64,000 nucleotides of DNA. Source: Hymenobacter nivis. Its GTDB lineage: Bacteria > Bacteroidota > Bacteroidia > Cytophagales > Hymenobacteraceae. The stretch spans positions 4,960,001-5,024,000 of the forward strand of contig NZ_CP029145.1 in assembly GCF_003149515.1 (NCBI RefSeq), given 5' to 3'. Positions within the stretch are counted from its first letter, which is position 1. The number at the start of each line of letters is the position of its first letter. Shown piece by piece: positions 14,698 through 23,019 of this stretch. The notes beneath the pieces were generated by a model, which searched no databases, was not told the DNA's origin, and saw only the letters and a program-made list of their open reading frames with translations. A program made the position numbers and the translations under genes.

Positions 14698-16971
14698 ATG
14701 ATTACCTGGGCCAAGTTTCCTTTCCTGCGCTACACCCCCGCGCTGATTTTGGGCATCGTGGCCTACATGGTACTGGGCGCAGGCTGGCCCACGTTATGGC
14801 CCGGGGCCCTGGGACTGGCCGCGGCCAGCGCGGCGTTGCTGGCCGGGGCCGTGCGCCGGCCCCACCCCGCCGCTACCGATGCTGCCGGGCTGCTCGCGCT
14901 GCTGGCTGTGGCGGTGCTGGGGGCCGCCCTGGCTCAGCGCGCTACCGAGAGCCGCCGCCCCGACCACCTCGCCCAGCTGGGGCCCCGGGTGGAGGCTTAC
15001 CAGGCCGTGGTGGACGACTACACCGTGGTGCGGCTTGCCACCTACGCCACCACGCTGCGGGTACGCGCCGTGCGCGTGGCCGGCCGCTGGCGCACCGCCA
15101 CCGGTGGCATCCGCGTGTCGGTGCCGCGCGCGGGGGCCGGGGCCCCGCCGCGCTACGGCGCGGTGTGGCTCGTGCGCGGCCACCCCGATGCCAGCAAGGG
15201 GCCCCTGAATCCCGGCGAGTTCGACTACCGCCGCTACCTGGCCTTTCACCAGGTGTACCACCAGCAATTCATCCACCCCGATCAGTACCGGGTGGTGGGC
15301 ATGGCCCCGCCCAACTATCTGGTAGCCGTCAGTATGCGGGCGGCTAAGCAGATTGAAGGCGTATTCAAGCACTACGTTAAGGAGAAGCGCGAGTACGCGC
15401 TGGCCTCGGCGCTGGTGCTGGGCATCAAGGACGACGTAGACGCTGATACTAAGCAGGCCTACGCCGCCACCGGCACCACGCACATCATGGCCGTGTCGGG
15501 GCTGCAAGTGGGGCTGCTGTTTGCGGCCCTTACCTGGGCTTTGCGGCTCAGCTTCGGGCGGGTGCGCGGGTTTCGGTACTGGTCGGCGGGGGTGGGGCTG
15601 GCCGTTATCTGGGCCTACGCGTTTCTAACCGGCCTTTCGCCCTCGGTACTGCGGGCGGCGGTGATGTTTTCCTTCGTGATTGTGGGCCGCGCCGCCGGCC
15701 GGCAGGAAGGCATCGTCAACACGCTGGCCGTAGCCGCATTTTGCCTGCTGCTGTACGACCCGTTTCTGGTGGCCGACGTGGGGTTCCAGCTTTCGTTTCT
15801 GGCCGTGCTGAGCATCGTGTACTTGCAGCCGCGCATCGCTCGTTGGTTTGATGCCAAGGCGTACTTTGCTGGCCGCCAGCGCCCTTGGCAATCCAAACCC
15901 GCGCAAGCCGCCTGGCGCGGCACTGGCTGGGCGGCCGAGGCCGTGTGGCAAGCCACCGCCCTGAGCCTGGCCGTGCAGGTGGCCACGTTCCCGCTGGGAC
16001 TCTACTACTTCCACCAGTTTCCACTCAGCTTCTTGTTTTCCAACCTGGTAGCGGTACCCATTTCCAGCGGCGCAGTGTACGTGGGCCTGGCCCTGCTGCT
16101 GCTGAAGGGCGCGCTGGCGCTGCTGGGCCTGGTGCTGCCCGCCGCCGCCAACGCGGCCCTCGACCTGCTGCCGCAAGGCTTGGCCTGGGTGTTCGAGCAA
16201 ATGATTTGGGCCTTCAACGAGTACATCGGCTGGATTGGCCGGGCCCTGCCGGGGGCCCTGGTGCGCGAAATCCACGTCACAGCCGGGCAAACGGTGCTTG
16301 TGTTTGGGCTGCTGGGCGCGTGGCTGGTCTGGCAGCGCACCCGCCGCCTTGTCTGGCTGGGCGCCGCGGCCAGCGTGGCGGTAGTGCTGGCCGGCAGCCG
16401 CGTGGCCGAAGCCCGCGCCGGGGCCCCGCTCGAAGAGTTCGTGGTGTACAGCATCCCGCGGCGCTCGGTGGTGGGCTTTTGGCAGGGCCCTACGGCCGAG
16501 TTCGTGGCCGCCGACTCGCTGCCGCTCTCCGAAACCGAGCGCACCTACCGCCTGCTGCCCGGCCTCATCCAGCGCGGCGCCCGGGCCCCGGCCTGCCGCG
16601 TGGGCTGGCGCGGGGCCACCGTGCCCACCCGCCGCCTCGCCGACGCCGACAGCACTAATCCCAAGTTTTACCTGCAAACCAGCCCCGTGGTGCTGGCCTC
16701 CTGGCGCGGCCTGCGGCTGGGCTTTGTGAGCGGCCGCCTGGGCCCGGCGGCCCGCCCCACGCCGCTCGACGTGCTGGTGCTGCGCCGCAACGCCCGCGTG
16801 ACGCCCGGGGCCCTGGCGGCCACTTTCGGCCCGCAGGCGCAAGTGGTATTTGACTCATCGTGCAAAAGCTGGTATGTGGCCCGCCACGATTCGGCCCTGC
16901 ACGCCCAGGGTTTCCGCACCTGGGACGTGGCGGCCCAGGGTGCGTTTCGGCTGCGCCCGCCGGGCCGCTGA
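14698..16971 (+). CDS. ComEC/Rec2 family DNA-uptake channel protein
   Basis: A 757-residue polytopic inner-membrane protein. N-terminal membrane helices (residues 8-85) lead into a DUF4131-like soluble part with RVSVPRAG and VRGHPDASKGPLNPGEFDYRR. The competence domain follows with the family signature YAATGTTHIMAVSGLQVGLL and TGLSPSVLRAAVMFSFV, and many hydrophobic helices run to about residue 560. In Gram-negative bacteria ComEC passes single-stranded DNA across the inner membrane. The C-terminal 200 residues show no HxHxDH metallo-beta-lactamase motif, so the nuclease-like domain found in many ComEC proteins is absent or degenerate. Start ATG 14698 gives MITWAKFPFLRYTPALILGI. No other competence genes are beside it. 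Confidence 0.88.
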   Translation: MITWAKFPFLRYTPALILGIVAYMVLGAGWPTLWPGALGLAAASAALLAGAVRRPHPAATDAAGLLALLAVAVLGAALAQRATESRRPDHLAQLGPRVEAYQAVVDDYTVVRLATYATTLRVRAVRVAGRWRTATGGIRVSVPRAGAGAPPRYGAVWLVRGHPDASKGPLNPGEFDYRRYLAFHQVYHQQFIHPDQYRVVGMAPPNYLVAVSMRAAKQIEGVFKHYVKEKREYALASALVLGIKDDVDADTKQAYAATGTTHIMAVSGLQVGLLFAALTWALRLSFGRVRGFRYWSAGVGLAVIWAYAFLTGLSPSVLRAAVMFSFVIVGRAAGRQEGIVNTLAVAAFCLLLYDPFLVADVGFQLSFLAVLSIVYLQPRIARWFDAKAYFAGRQRPWQSKPAQAAWRGTGWAAEAVWQATALSLAVQVATFPLGLYYFHQFPLSFLFSNLVAVPISSGAVYVGLALLLLKGALALLGLVLPAAANAALDLLPQGLAWVFEQMIWAFNEYIGWIGRALPGALVREIHVTAGQTVLVFGLLGAWLVWQRTRRLVWLGAAASVAVVLAGSRVAEARAGAPLEEFVVYSIPRRSVVGFWQGPTAEFVAADSLPLSETERTYRLLPGLIQRGARAPACRVGWRGATVPTRRLADADSTNPKFYLQTSPVVLASWRGLRLGFVSGRLGPAARPTPLDVLVLRRNARVTPGALAATFGPQAQVVFDSSCKSWYVARHDSALHAQGFRTWDVAAQGAFRLRPPGR

Positions 16972-17091
16972 GATCCGCCGCCGGCCGTCGGGCCCCGGCG
17001 CCAGTTGGGCAGCCGCGGAGCTATTTTGGCTGGGTATGGGGCTGGCCCGGGTGAGGCGCGCTAGCCATTCGCCGGTTTTTTGCGTTACTTA

Positions 17092-17134
17092 CCAGCCGGG
17101 ACGCCACCGTTCGGTGGCAGGCTGGGTCTTTTTT
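17092..17134 (+). terminator. terminator-like hairpin before the crotonase gene
   Basis: CCAGCC and GCCACC pair with GGTGGC and GGCTGG around GTTC with small bulges, then GTCTTTTTT. It lies between comEC and the crotonase gene and probably ends comEC transcription. Confidence 0.65.
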
Positions 17135-17175
17135 CCGGTGCCCGTTGGCCCGCTCCACGCTTCATTCGCACGCTC

Positions 17176-17982
17176 ATGGACCACCTGCTTACGCCCCAAC
17201 TCGAAGCCCTGCGCTACCTCACCTACGGCTGCGAGGACCGCATTGCCTACATTACCCTCAACCGCCCCGAAAAGCGCAACGCCCTGAACGCCGACGTAGT
17301 AGCCGAACTAAAGCGGGCTTTTGAATACGCCGAGAACGACGAGGACTGCAAAATAGTGGTGCTGCGCGCCGCTGGCGACGTGTTCTGCGCCGGGGCCGAT
17401 TTGGCCTACATCCAGGAGCTGCAAGGCTTCGGCTACACCGATAACCTGGACGACAGCACGCACCTCATGCAGCTGTTCCACCAGGTGTACACGCTCAAAA
17501 AAGTCGTCATTGGGCAGGTGCAGGGCCACGCCATCGCCGGTGGCTGCGGCCTGGCCGCCATCTGTGACATCACCTTCGCCGTGCCCGAGGCCAAGTTTGG
17601 CTACACCGAAGTAAAAATTGGCTTTTTGCCGGCCATCGTCAGCGTATTTCTGCTGCGTAAGATAGGGGAGGCCCGTACCAAGCAGTTGCTGCTGAGCGGC
17701 GACGTAGTATCGGCCCAAACGGCCCTCGACCTGGGCCTCGTCAATTTCCTGGTGCCGGCCGATGAGCTGGCCGCCACTGTGCGCACCTACGCCCAGCGCC
17801 TGTGCCGCGAAAACTCGGGCCAGAGCATGGAAGTAACCAAGGAAATGCTGGCTGCCCTGCCCGAAATGGCCCTCGAAGAAGCCCTGCGCTACGCCGCCCA
17901 GCGCAACGCCGCGCTGCGCGGCTCCGACGATTGCCGCCGCGGCATCGGTGCGTTTTTGAGCAAAGAGAAAATTAGCTGGTAG
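17176..17982 (+). CDS. enoyl-CoA hydratase/isomerase family protein
   Basis: A 268-residue crotonase-fold protein. RIAYITLNRPEKRNALNAD opens the fold, the oxyanion-hole segments are FCAGADLAYIQ and HAIAGGCGLAAICDI, and the region AKFGYTEVKIGFLPAIVS carries the catalytic positions. A Glu-rich active-site pair typical of true hydratases is not fully evident: EVKIGF supplies one acidic residue, so isomerase or another crotonase activity is possible. It probably acts on acyl-CoA in fatty acid or branched-chain degradation. Start ATG 17176 follows the terminator hairpin; an upstream GTG at 17080 lies inside that hairpin and is unlikely. crtZ follows after about 50 bases on the same strand. Confidence 0.87.
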   Translation: MDHLLTPQLEALRYLTYGCEDRIAYITLNRPEKRNALNADVVAELKRAFEYAENDEDCKIVVLRAAGDVFCAGADLAYIQELQGFGYTDNLDDSTHLMQLFHQVYTLKKVVIGQVQGHAIAGGCGLAAICDITFAVPEAKFGYTEVKIGFLPAIVSVFLLRKIGEARTKQLLLSGDVVSAQTALDLGLVNFLVPADELAATVRTYAQRLCRENSGQSMEVTKEMLAALPEMALEEALRYAAQRNAALRGSDDCRRGIGAFLSKEKISW

Positions 17983-18035
17983 GGCCCCCGCGGCCTATTT
18001 TAAAACCAACCGCCGCCTTACCCGGTTAGCTCCAC

Positions 18036-18521
18036 ATGCCCGCTCTGCTTGCTGCCGCCGTCACCCTTGCCACCTTCGCCTTCATGGAGTTTTGGGCGTG
18101 GTTCATGCACAAGTACGTGCAGCACGGGCCTCTGTGGGTGCTGCACCGCTCCCACCACGTGCGCCACCCGCACCCAGTTGAGCGCAACGACCTGTTTTTT
18201 GTGATTTACGGGGCCCTGTCGGCAGCGCTGTTTATTACCGGGGGTAGCGGAAGCCGCTGGTGGTTTTGGGTGGGCGTGGGCATCGCGGTCTACGGTGCTG
18301 TGTACTTTTTTGTGCACGATGTGCTGATCCACGGCCGCCTGCGTTTCTGGAAAAAATCTCAAAACGCCTACCTGCGGGCCCTGAACATGGCCCACAAGAT
18401 GCACCACAAAACCACCGGCCGCGACGGTTCAGCCGAGTTCGGTCTGCTGTGGGTATCGCCCAAGTACTTGCGCTTGGCCCGGGCCCAGTCGCAGCGGCGG
18501 GCCCCGGCGGCGGGCGAATAA
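18036..18521 (+). CDS. crtZ: beta-carotene 3-hydroxylase CrtZ
   Basis: A 161-residue membrane di-iron hydroxylase that adds 3-hydroxyl groups to beta-ionone rings of carotenoids. All His clusters of the CrtZ family are present: H25-x4-H30 (HKYVQH), H37-xx-HH41 (HRSHH), H94-x4-H99 (HDVLIH) and H120-xx-HH124 (HKMHH). Four hydrophobic helices surround them, and LWVLHRSHHVRH is the classical family wording. It lies upstream of the sigma factor, crtI and crtB on the same strand, but a gap of 258 bases separates it from the sigma gene, so it may be transcribed with the crotonase gene or alone. Confidence 0.93.
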   Translation: MPALLAAAVTLATFAFMEFWAWFMHKYVQHGPLWVLHRSHHVRHPHPVERNDLFFVIYGALSAALFITGGSGSRWWFWVGVGIAVYGAVYFFVHDVLIHGRLRFWKKSQNAYLRALNMAHKMHHKTTGRDGSAEFGLLWVSPKYLRLARAQSQRRAPAAGE

Positions 18522-18779
18522 GCTGCCAGCGCTAGATTAGTGTACATACATTACTAGCAATGGGTTAATGAGTTTTGCTACGGGTGCATAAGTAATTCTT
18601 ATGGCTGAATCGTAAAAAATTAACATGGTGGGGCCCCATATTTCAGCCGTGGCCCAGTCAGTTGCCGTAACTTGCATGACCATTCAGCCGAATTGGGAAT
18701 GTGGGCCCCAGGGCCAAGGTTCTCAAAGAATTTTCGGCTGAGTCGTTGGTTGTTTACTCCGTCACGAAACCAAGGCTCT

Positions 18780-19331
18780 ATGACTTCGCTAGAATTTACT
18801 TCGCAAGTGCAGCGGATATCCCTCACCCTGCGGCCCGCAGCCCTGAACCTCACCCGCGACGCCGACGACGCGAAGGACCTCGTGCAGGAAACGTTGCTTA
18901 AAGCCCTCTTGAATAAAGACAAGTTCAAAGCGGGTACTAATTTGAAGGCGTGGTTGTACACCATCATGCGCAACACCTTCATCAATAACTATAACAAGAT
19001 CACCAAGCGTAGCTCCAACATTGATTCGACGGAGTATTTCCAGTATTTCAACACCGACCAGAATTACATTACACACAACGGCGCCACGTCCGATTTTGTG
19101 GTGCGCGACATTAACGAGGCCATTGCCAGCCTCGGCACCGATTACCGCACGCCGTTCATGATGTACTACATTGGCTACAAGTACCTGGAGATTGCCGAGA
19201 AGCTGCAAATCCCCATCGGCACCGTAAAAAACCGCATTCACATTGCCCGCAAGGAGTTGAAAACCGCCCTGCAAGTGTACGCTCCGGTTGGTGCCAGTGC
19301 CGCTGATTTGAGCGATGCCGTTGAGGACTAG
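18780..19331 (+). CDS. ECF-type RNA polymerase sigma factor in the carotenoid cluster
   Basis: A 183-residue sigma factor with region 2 (DADDAKDLVQETLLKALLNK, then AWLYTIMRNTFINNYNK) and region 4 (YRTPFMMYYIGYKYLEIAEKL then GTVKNRIHIARKELK, a helix-turn-helix). No anti-sigma factor lies beside it. A spacer of about 130 bases separates it from crtI, which points to control of carotenoid genes; light or oxidative cues would be a natural guess but nothing in the sequence shows them. Start ATG 18780 is chosen over an upstream ATG at 18672, which would add 36 residues unlike any sigma factor. The 258-base gap before it has no clear promoter. Confidence 0.9.
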   Translation: MTSLEFTSQVQRISLTLRPAALNLTRDADDAKDLVQETLLKALLNKDKFKAGTNLKAWLYTIMRNTFINNYNKITKRSSNIDSTEYFQYFNTDQNYITHNGATSDFVVRDINEAIASLGTDYRTPFMMYYIGYKYLEIAEKLQIPIGTVKNRIHIARKELKTALQVYAPVGASAADLSDAVED

Positions 19332-19462
19332 GTACAAAAAAGCCTTCATTTAAAACTATCCGCCGGCCCCGGCGTTGCATCAGCAGCGCTGGGGCCGGCG
19401 CATTTATTGGCGGCCCTTCCCACCACGCCTTGCTAGCTTGCTGGTCTAATTCTTCCTTTGCC

Positions 19463-20953
19463 TTGCCCACTCCCACCGCTTCCCACCACGCCGTTGTCAT
19501 CGGGGCCGGCTTTGCCGGCTTAGCCGCCGCCAGCACCTTAGCCCAAGCCGGCTGGCGCGTCACGCTGCTCGAAAAAAACGAGGGCCCCGGGGGTCGTGCC
19601 CGCGTGTTCCACGCCCAGGGTTTCACCTTCGATATGGGCCCCAGTTGGTACTGGATGCCCGACGTATTCGAGAAATATTTCGCCCGCTTCGGCAAAAAAG
19701 TGGCCGATTACTACGAGCTAATACGCCTCGACCCGTCGTACCAGGTTATTTTCAAAGGTCCCGAAGCGGTGGATATTCCCGCGAAAATGAGCGAGCTGCG
19801 GGCTTTGTTCGAGCGCTACGAGCCGGGCAGCGCGGCCCGGCTCGACGAGTTTCTGAAGCAGGCCGCCTACAAGTACGAGGTAGGCATCAACCGGCTGGTG
19901 TACGCGCCCAGCCGCTCGGTGCTGGAGTATGCCGACCCACGTCTGCTCGTGGACATGCTACGCATGGACGTGCTCCAGAGCATGCATAAGCACGTGCGCC
20001 GCTTCTTTAAAGACCCGCGGCTGCTGGAGCTGGTCGAGTTCCCGATCCTGTTCCTGGGGGCCGTGTCGGAAAATACGCCGGCGCTGTATTCGCTGATGAA
20101 CTACGCCGACCTGGCCCTGGGTACCTGGTACCCGCTGGGCGGCATGCACAAAATTGTGGAGGGTATGGTGCGCCTGGCCGAGGAGCTGGGCGTAGAAATC
20201 CTTTACAACCAGGAAGTAACGGAGATTGTGGTGGAGCACGGCCGCAGTACTGGCGTGCGCACCGCCCAGGGCTTTTTCGCGGCCGATGCCGTGGTGGCGG
20301 GGGCCGACTACCACCACATCGAGCAGGAGGTGCTGGCCCCCGAGTACCGCCACTACGACGAAAAATACTGGGACGGCCGCACCATGGCCCCGTCGTCGCT
20401 GCTGTTCTACCTGGGCGTGAACCGCAAGCTCGACAAGCTGCGTCACCACAACCTGTTTTTTGACGAAGACCTGACCCAGCACGCCCGCGAAATTTACGTC
20501 CAGCCGCAGTGGCCCACCCGGCCGCTGTTCTACGCCTCGGCGCCCAGCAAAACCGACCCCACGGTAGCCCCCGAAGGCCAGGAAAACCTGTTCCTGCTCA
20601 TTCCTGTGGCCCCCGGCCTCGACGATACCGAGGCCACTCGCGAGCGGTACTACGACCAGCTGATGGACCGCCTGGAGCGCCACTGCGGCCACCCCATCCG
20701 CGACGCGGTGGTGTACAAGCGCGGCTACGCCCACCGCGACTTCCAGGCCGATTACCACAGCTACAAGGGCAACGCCTACGGCCTGGCAAACACGTTGAAG
20801 CAAACCGCCATCCTCAAGCCTACGCTTAAAAGTAAGAAGGTGAGCAACTTGTATTTTACGGGTCAGCTTACTGTGCCGGGCCCCGGGGTACCGCCTTCGC
20901 TCATTTCGGGCCAGGTAGTGGCGGGAGAAGTGTTGAAAGAAATTAAAAATTGA
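19463..20953 (+). CDS. crtI: phytoene desaturase CrtI
   Basis: A 496-residue FAD-dependent desaturase that converts phytoene to lycopene or a close desaturation product. The dinucleotide fold starts AVVIGAGFAGLAAAS (GxGxxG at 14-19) and continues LEKNEGPGGRARVF. The C-terminus has the family FAD motif TGQLTVPGPGVPPSLISG. Length is normal. The start is taken as TTG 19463 (MPTPTASHHAVVIG), because no ATG or GTG precedes the Rossmann motif at a reasonable distance; a second TTG at 19430 is possible. It is followed by crtB after an AT-rich inverted spacer. Confidence 0.95.
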   Translation: MPTPTASHHAVVIGAGFAGLAAASTLAQAGWRVTLLEKNEGPGGRARVFHAQGFTFDMGPSWYWMPDVFEKYFARFGKKVADYYELIRLDPSYQVIFKGPEAVDIPAKMSELRALFERYEPGSAARLDEFLKQAAYKYEVGINRLVYAPSRSVLEYADPRLLVDMLRMDVLQSMHKHVRRFFKDPRLLELVEFPILFLGAVSENTPALYSLMNYADLALGTWYPLGGMHKIVEGMVRLAEELGVEILYNQEVTEIVVEHGRSTGVRTAQGFFAADAVVAGADYHHIEQEVLAPEYRHYDEKYWDGRTMAPSSLLFYLGVNRKLDKLRHHNLFFDEDLTQHAREIYVQPQWPTRPLFYASAPSKTDPTVAPEGQENLFLLIPVAPGLDDTEATRERYYDQLMDRLERHCGHPIRDAVVYKRGYAHRDFQADYHSYKGNAYGLANTLKQTAILKPTLKSKKVSNLYFTGQLTVPGPGVPPSLISGQVVAGEVLKEIKN

Positions 20954-21028
20954 CAATTAAAATTAAAAACGGAGCGGGTTGCGGTGCCCTGGCTCAGCCG
21001 TCTTAATTTTTAATTTTTAATTCGTCAA
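20940..21028. repeat. AT-rich inverted spacer between crtI and crtB
   Basis: Arms built from ATTAAAA units on the left and TTTTTAAT units on the right flank a GC-rich core of about 40 bases (GGAGCGGGTT...CTCAGCCG). TTGAC on the left and GTCAA on the right lie near the bases of the arms, and the transcript could fold into a long hairpin. Spacers of the same build occur at 35320-35489 and 49366-49481. Confidence 0.6.
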
Positions 21029-21871
21029 ATGGACCACGTTAAACTATTCACTGATACCAGCTTAGCGTGCAGCAAGCTCATTACCAAGCGCTACAGCACA
21101 TCGTTTTCGCTGGGTATCCGCACGCTCGACGAGAGCCTGCACGCGCCGGTGTACGCCGTGTATGGCTTCGTGCGCTGGGCCGATGAAATCGTGGATACCT
21201 TCCACGGCCACGACCGGGCGGCACTGCTGGCCGATTTCCAGCGCCAAACCGCCGAGGCCCTGGCCACTGGCCTCAGCCTGAACCCGGTGCTGCACGCCTT
21301 CCAGGCTGTGGTGCACGAATACGGCATCGACCAGGAGTTTATCGATGCGTTTCTGCACAGCATGGCCCTGGACCTGGAAGACCAGAACTACCACCCCGGC
21401 CTGTACAACGAATACATCTACGGTTCGGCGGAAGTGGTGGGGCTCATGTGCCTACGCATTTTCTGCCACGGGCAGCCAGCCATGTTTGAGCAGCTGCGGG
21501 GCCCTGCGCGGCGGCTGGGGGCAGCGTTTCAGAAGGTGAATTTTCTGCGCGACATCCGTTCCGACTACGAGGACCGGGGCCGCGTGTACTTTCCCGGCGT
21601 GGCCTACCACCGGTTTGATGATGGCGCCAAGCGCGAAATAGAGGCCGACATCCGGGCCGATTTTGAGGCGGGTTACGCCGGTATCCAGCAGTTGCCGCGC
21701 CCGGCCCGGCTGGGCGTATACCTGGCGTACGTGTACTACCTGAAGCTGTTTTATAAGATTAAGAATCTGCCCGCGACGCATATTTTGCACCAGCGGGTGC
21801 GGGTACCCACCAATACCAAGCTGCTGCTGCTGCTGGGCTCGTATTTCCGCTTCCGGCTGGCGCGCTTGTGA
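21029..21871 (+). CDS. crtB: phytoene synthase CrtB
   Basis: A 280-residue prenyl-diphosphate condensing enzyme that joins two geranylgeranyl diphosphates to phytoene, the first committed C40 step. Both Asp-rich metal sites are visible: DEIVD at 52-56 and FLRDIRSDYEDRGRVYFP near 172-190. RYSTSFSLGIR at the N-terminus is the substrate-binding signature. Length and motif order are normal. It lies downstream of crtI across an AT-rich spacer and probably shares its transcript. Start ATG 21029. Confidence 0.95.
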   Translation: MDHVKLFTDTSLACSKLITKRYSTSFSLGIRTLDESLHAPVYAVYGFVRWADEIVDTFHGHDRAALLADFQRQTAEALATGLSLNPVLHAFQAVVHEYGIDQEFIDAFLHSMALDLEDQNYHPGLYNEYIYGSAEVVGLMCLRIFCHGQPAMFEQLRGPARRLGAAFQKVNFLRDIRSDYEDRGRVYFPGVAYHRFDDGAKREIEADIRADFEAGYAGIQQLPRPARLGVYLAYVYYLKLFYKIKNLPATHILHQRVRVPTNTKLLLLLGSYFRFRLARL

Positions 21872-21894
21872 GCGGGCGGCGGGCGGTAGCTTTG
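21866..21894 (+). promoter_or_regulatory. promoter of the small exported protein gene
   Basis: TTG (21866-21868), an 18-base spacer and TAGCTTTG (21887-21894) match the Bacteroidota -33/-7 pattern. The ATG at 21902 follows only seven bases after the -7 box, so the mRNA would be leaderless or nearly so. The -33 part overlaps the end of crtB. Confidence 0.55.
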
Positions 21895-21901
21895 GGGCCT
21901 C

Positions 21902-22453
21902 ATGAACTGCCTATTGGTCTCTTTGCTGCTTGCCCTGGCTCCGGTGGCGGTCGCGGCGCGCCCGGTAGCGTATCCTTTTGCCATGCCTTCTCCCTACGAA
22001 CCCGCGCTGTTGCGCCGCCACTACGAACTCGCCGCCGCTGATAAAGCTGCCGGCGAAAAATTCTACCAGCTCCTGGCCGAGTATCACGACCAGGATGCCC
22101 TGGTGCTGGGCTACAAAGCCGCCGCTCAGGCCATCCGCGCCCGCGACGCTTCCATGTTCAACAAGCTCACCTACGTGCAGGATGCAGCCCGCACCTTCGC
22201 CCAAGCCGTGGCACTGGCCCCCGATAACGCCGAAATCCGCTTCCTGCGCTTCTCCGTGGAAAGCAACCTGCCAGCCTTTCTGGGCCTGAGCACGCACGTC
22301 GACGAAGACAAGGCCTTTCTGCTTAGCTCAGCCCTGGCCCACCCCCGGTCGGGCCTCGACGCGGAGTCGTTCCGCACGGTGCGCAGCTTCCTGATAGCCC
22401 GCGGCCACGTGAGCACCGCCGACGCTGCCCGCCTGGGCGAAGTACCGGAATAG
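21902..22453 (+). CDS. small exported protein of unknown function
   Basis: A 183-residue protein with a hydrophobic N-terminal signal (MNCLLVSLLLALAPVAVAA, probable cleavage after ARPVA or nearby). The mature part is alpha-helical with TPR-like pacing: YEPALLRRHYELAAADKAA, then LTYVQDAARTFAQAVALAPD and NAEIRFLRFSVESNLPAFLG. It may be a periplasmic scaffold or a chaperone-like protein. I do not know a named family. Its position right after crtB might mean a link with pigment biosynthesis, but it has its own promoter-like sequence. A strong terminator follows. Confidence 0.75.
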   Translation: MNCLLVSLLLALAPVAVAARPVAYPFAMPSPYEPALLRRHYELAAADKAAGEKFYQLLAEYHDQDALVLGYKAAAQAIRARDASMFNKLTYVQDAARTFAQAVALAPDNAEIRFLRFSVESNLPAFLGLSTHVDEDKAFLLSSALAHPRSGLDAESFRTVRSFLIARGHVSTADAARLGEVPE

Positions 22454-22487
22454 CGCACCCCAACCAAAACGAGCTTCCCCATTCAAC

Positions 22488-22535
22488 GGGCCCCCGGCAG
22501 CACTCCTCATTTGGGAGCCGCCGGGGGCCCTTGTC
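22488..22535 (+). terminator. terminator closing the crtI-crtB region
   Basis: GGGCCCCCGGC pairs with GCCGGGGGCCC, with a second small stem CTCC/GGAG in the loop and TTGTCT after it. It marks the 3' border of the carotenoid block. Confidence 0.75.
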
Positions 22536-23019
22536 TATAATGGAGAATAATAAAACTTACTGTAGTACAAATAATAATTGTAAAATTAAAATAGTAATGT
22601 TTCTGCCCGCTGCGAGCAGCTAAAAAGCGTCTAAAAAAGTATTTTGGATTGATCAAAATACTTAGTTGAAAATTTATAACATAAAATACTAATGATCAAT
22701 AAATTAATTTTTAAAATAGATTATAAATCGAGCTTTGTAAACAGCAGGATTGGATAAAACGACTATTATTGTTCTGCATAGTAACCTAAACTTTAGATCG
22801 TCTGTATTGAAGGTTCACTTGGATTAGTATAACTTCGCCCAATGAAATAAAGGTTCCAATGGCATGAAGATGGTTTTAATTGAGAAATTGTTATAAATAA
22901 TGCAATTAAATCTTGCGAAATACCAAGACCTGCTTCTCTGTCAATTCATTCTTTGTAAAGTTCAATAAAATATCTTACTGTTAAATTTTATATCCACTCA
23001 GCTCACCAGACACACTACC
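22536..23019. other. AT-rich gap before the T9SS type A cargo gene
   Basis: About 480 bases of strongly AT-rich DNA in an otherwise GC-rich region. No gene was found. A weak promoter candidate is TTTG at 22952-22955 with TACTGTTA at 22976-22983. The low GC continues into the following gene, which suggests that gap and gene 5' part were acquired together. Confidence 0.5.

Noticed and set aside
18522..18779. Possible riboswitch or promoter region before the sigma gene
   Set aside because: No conserved aptamer wording was recognised and no TAnnTTTG box with correct spacing. Left as an unassigned gap.
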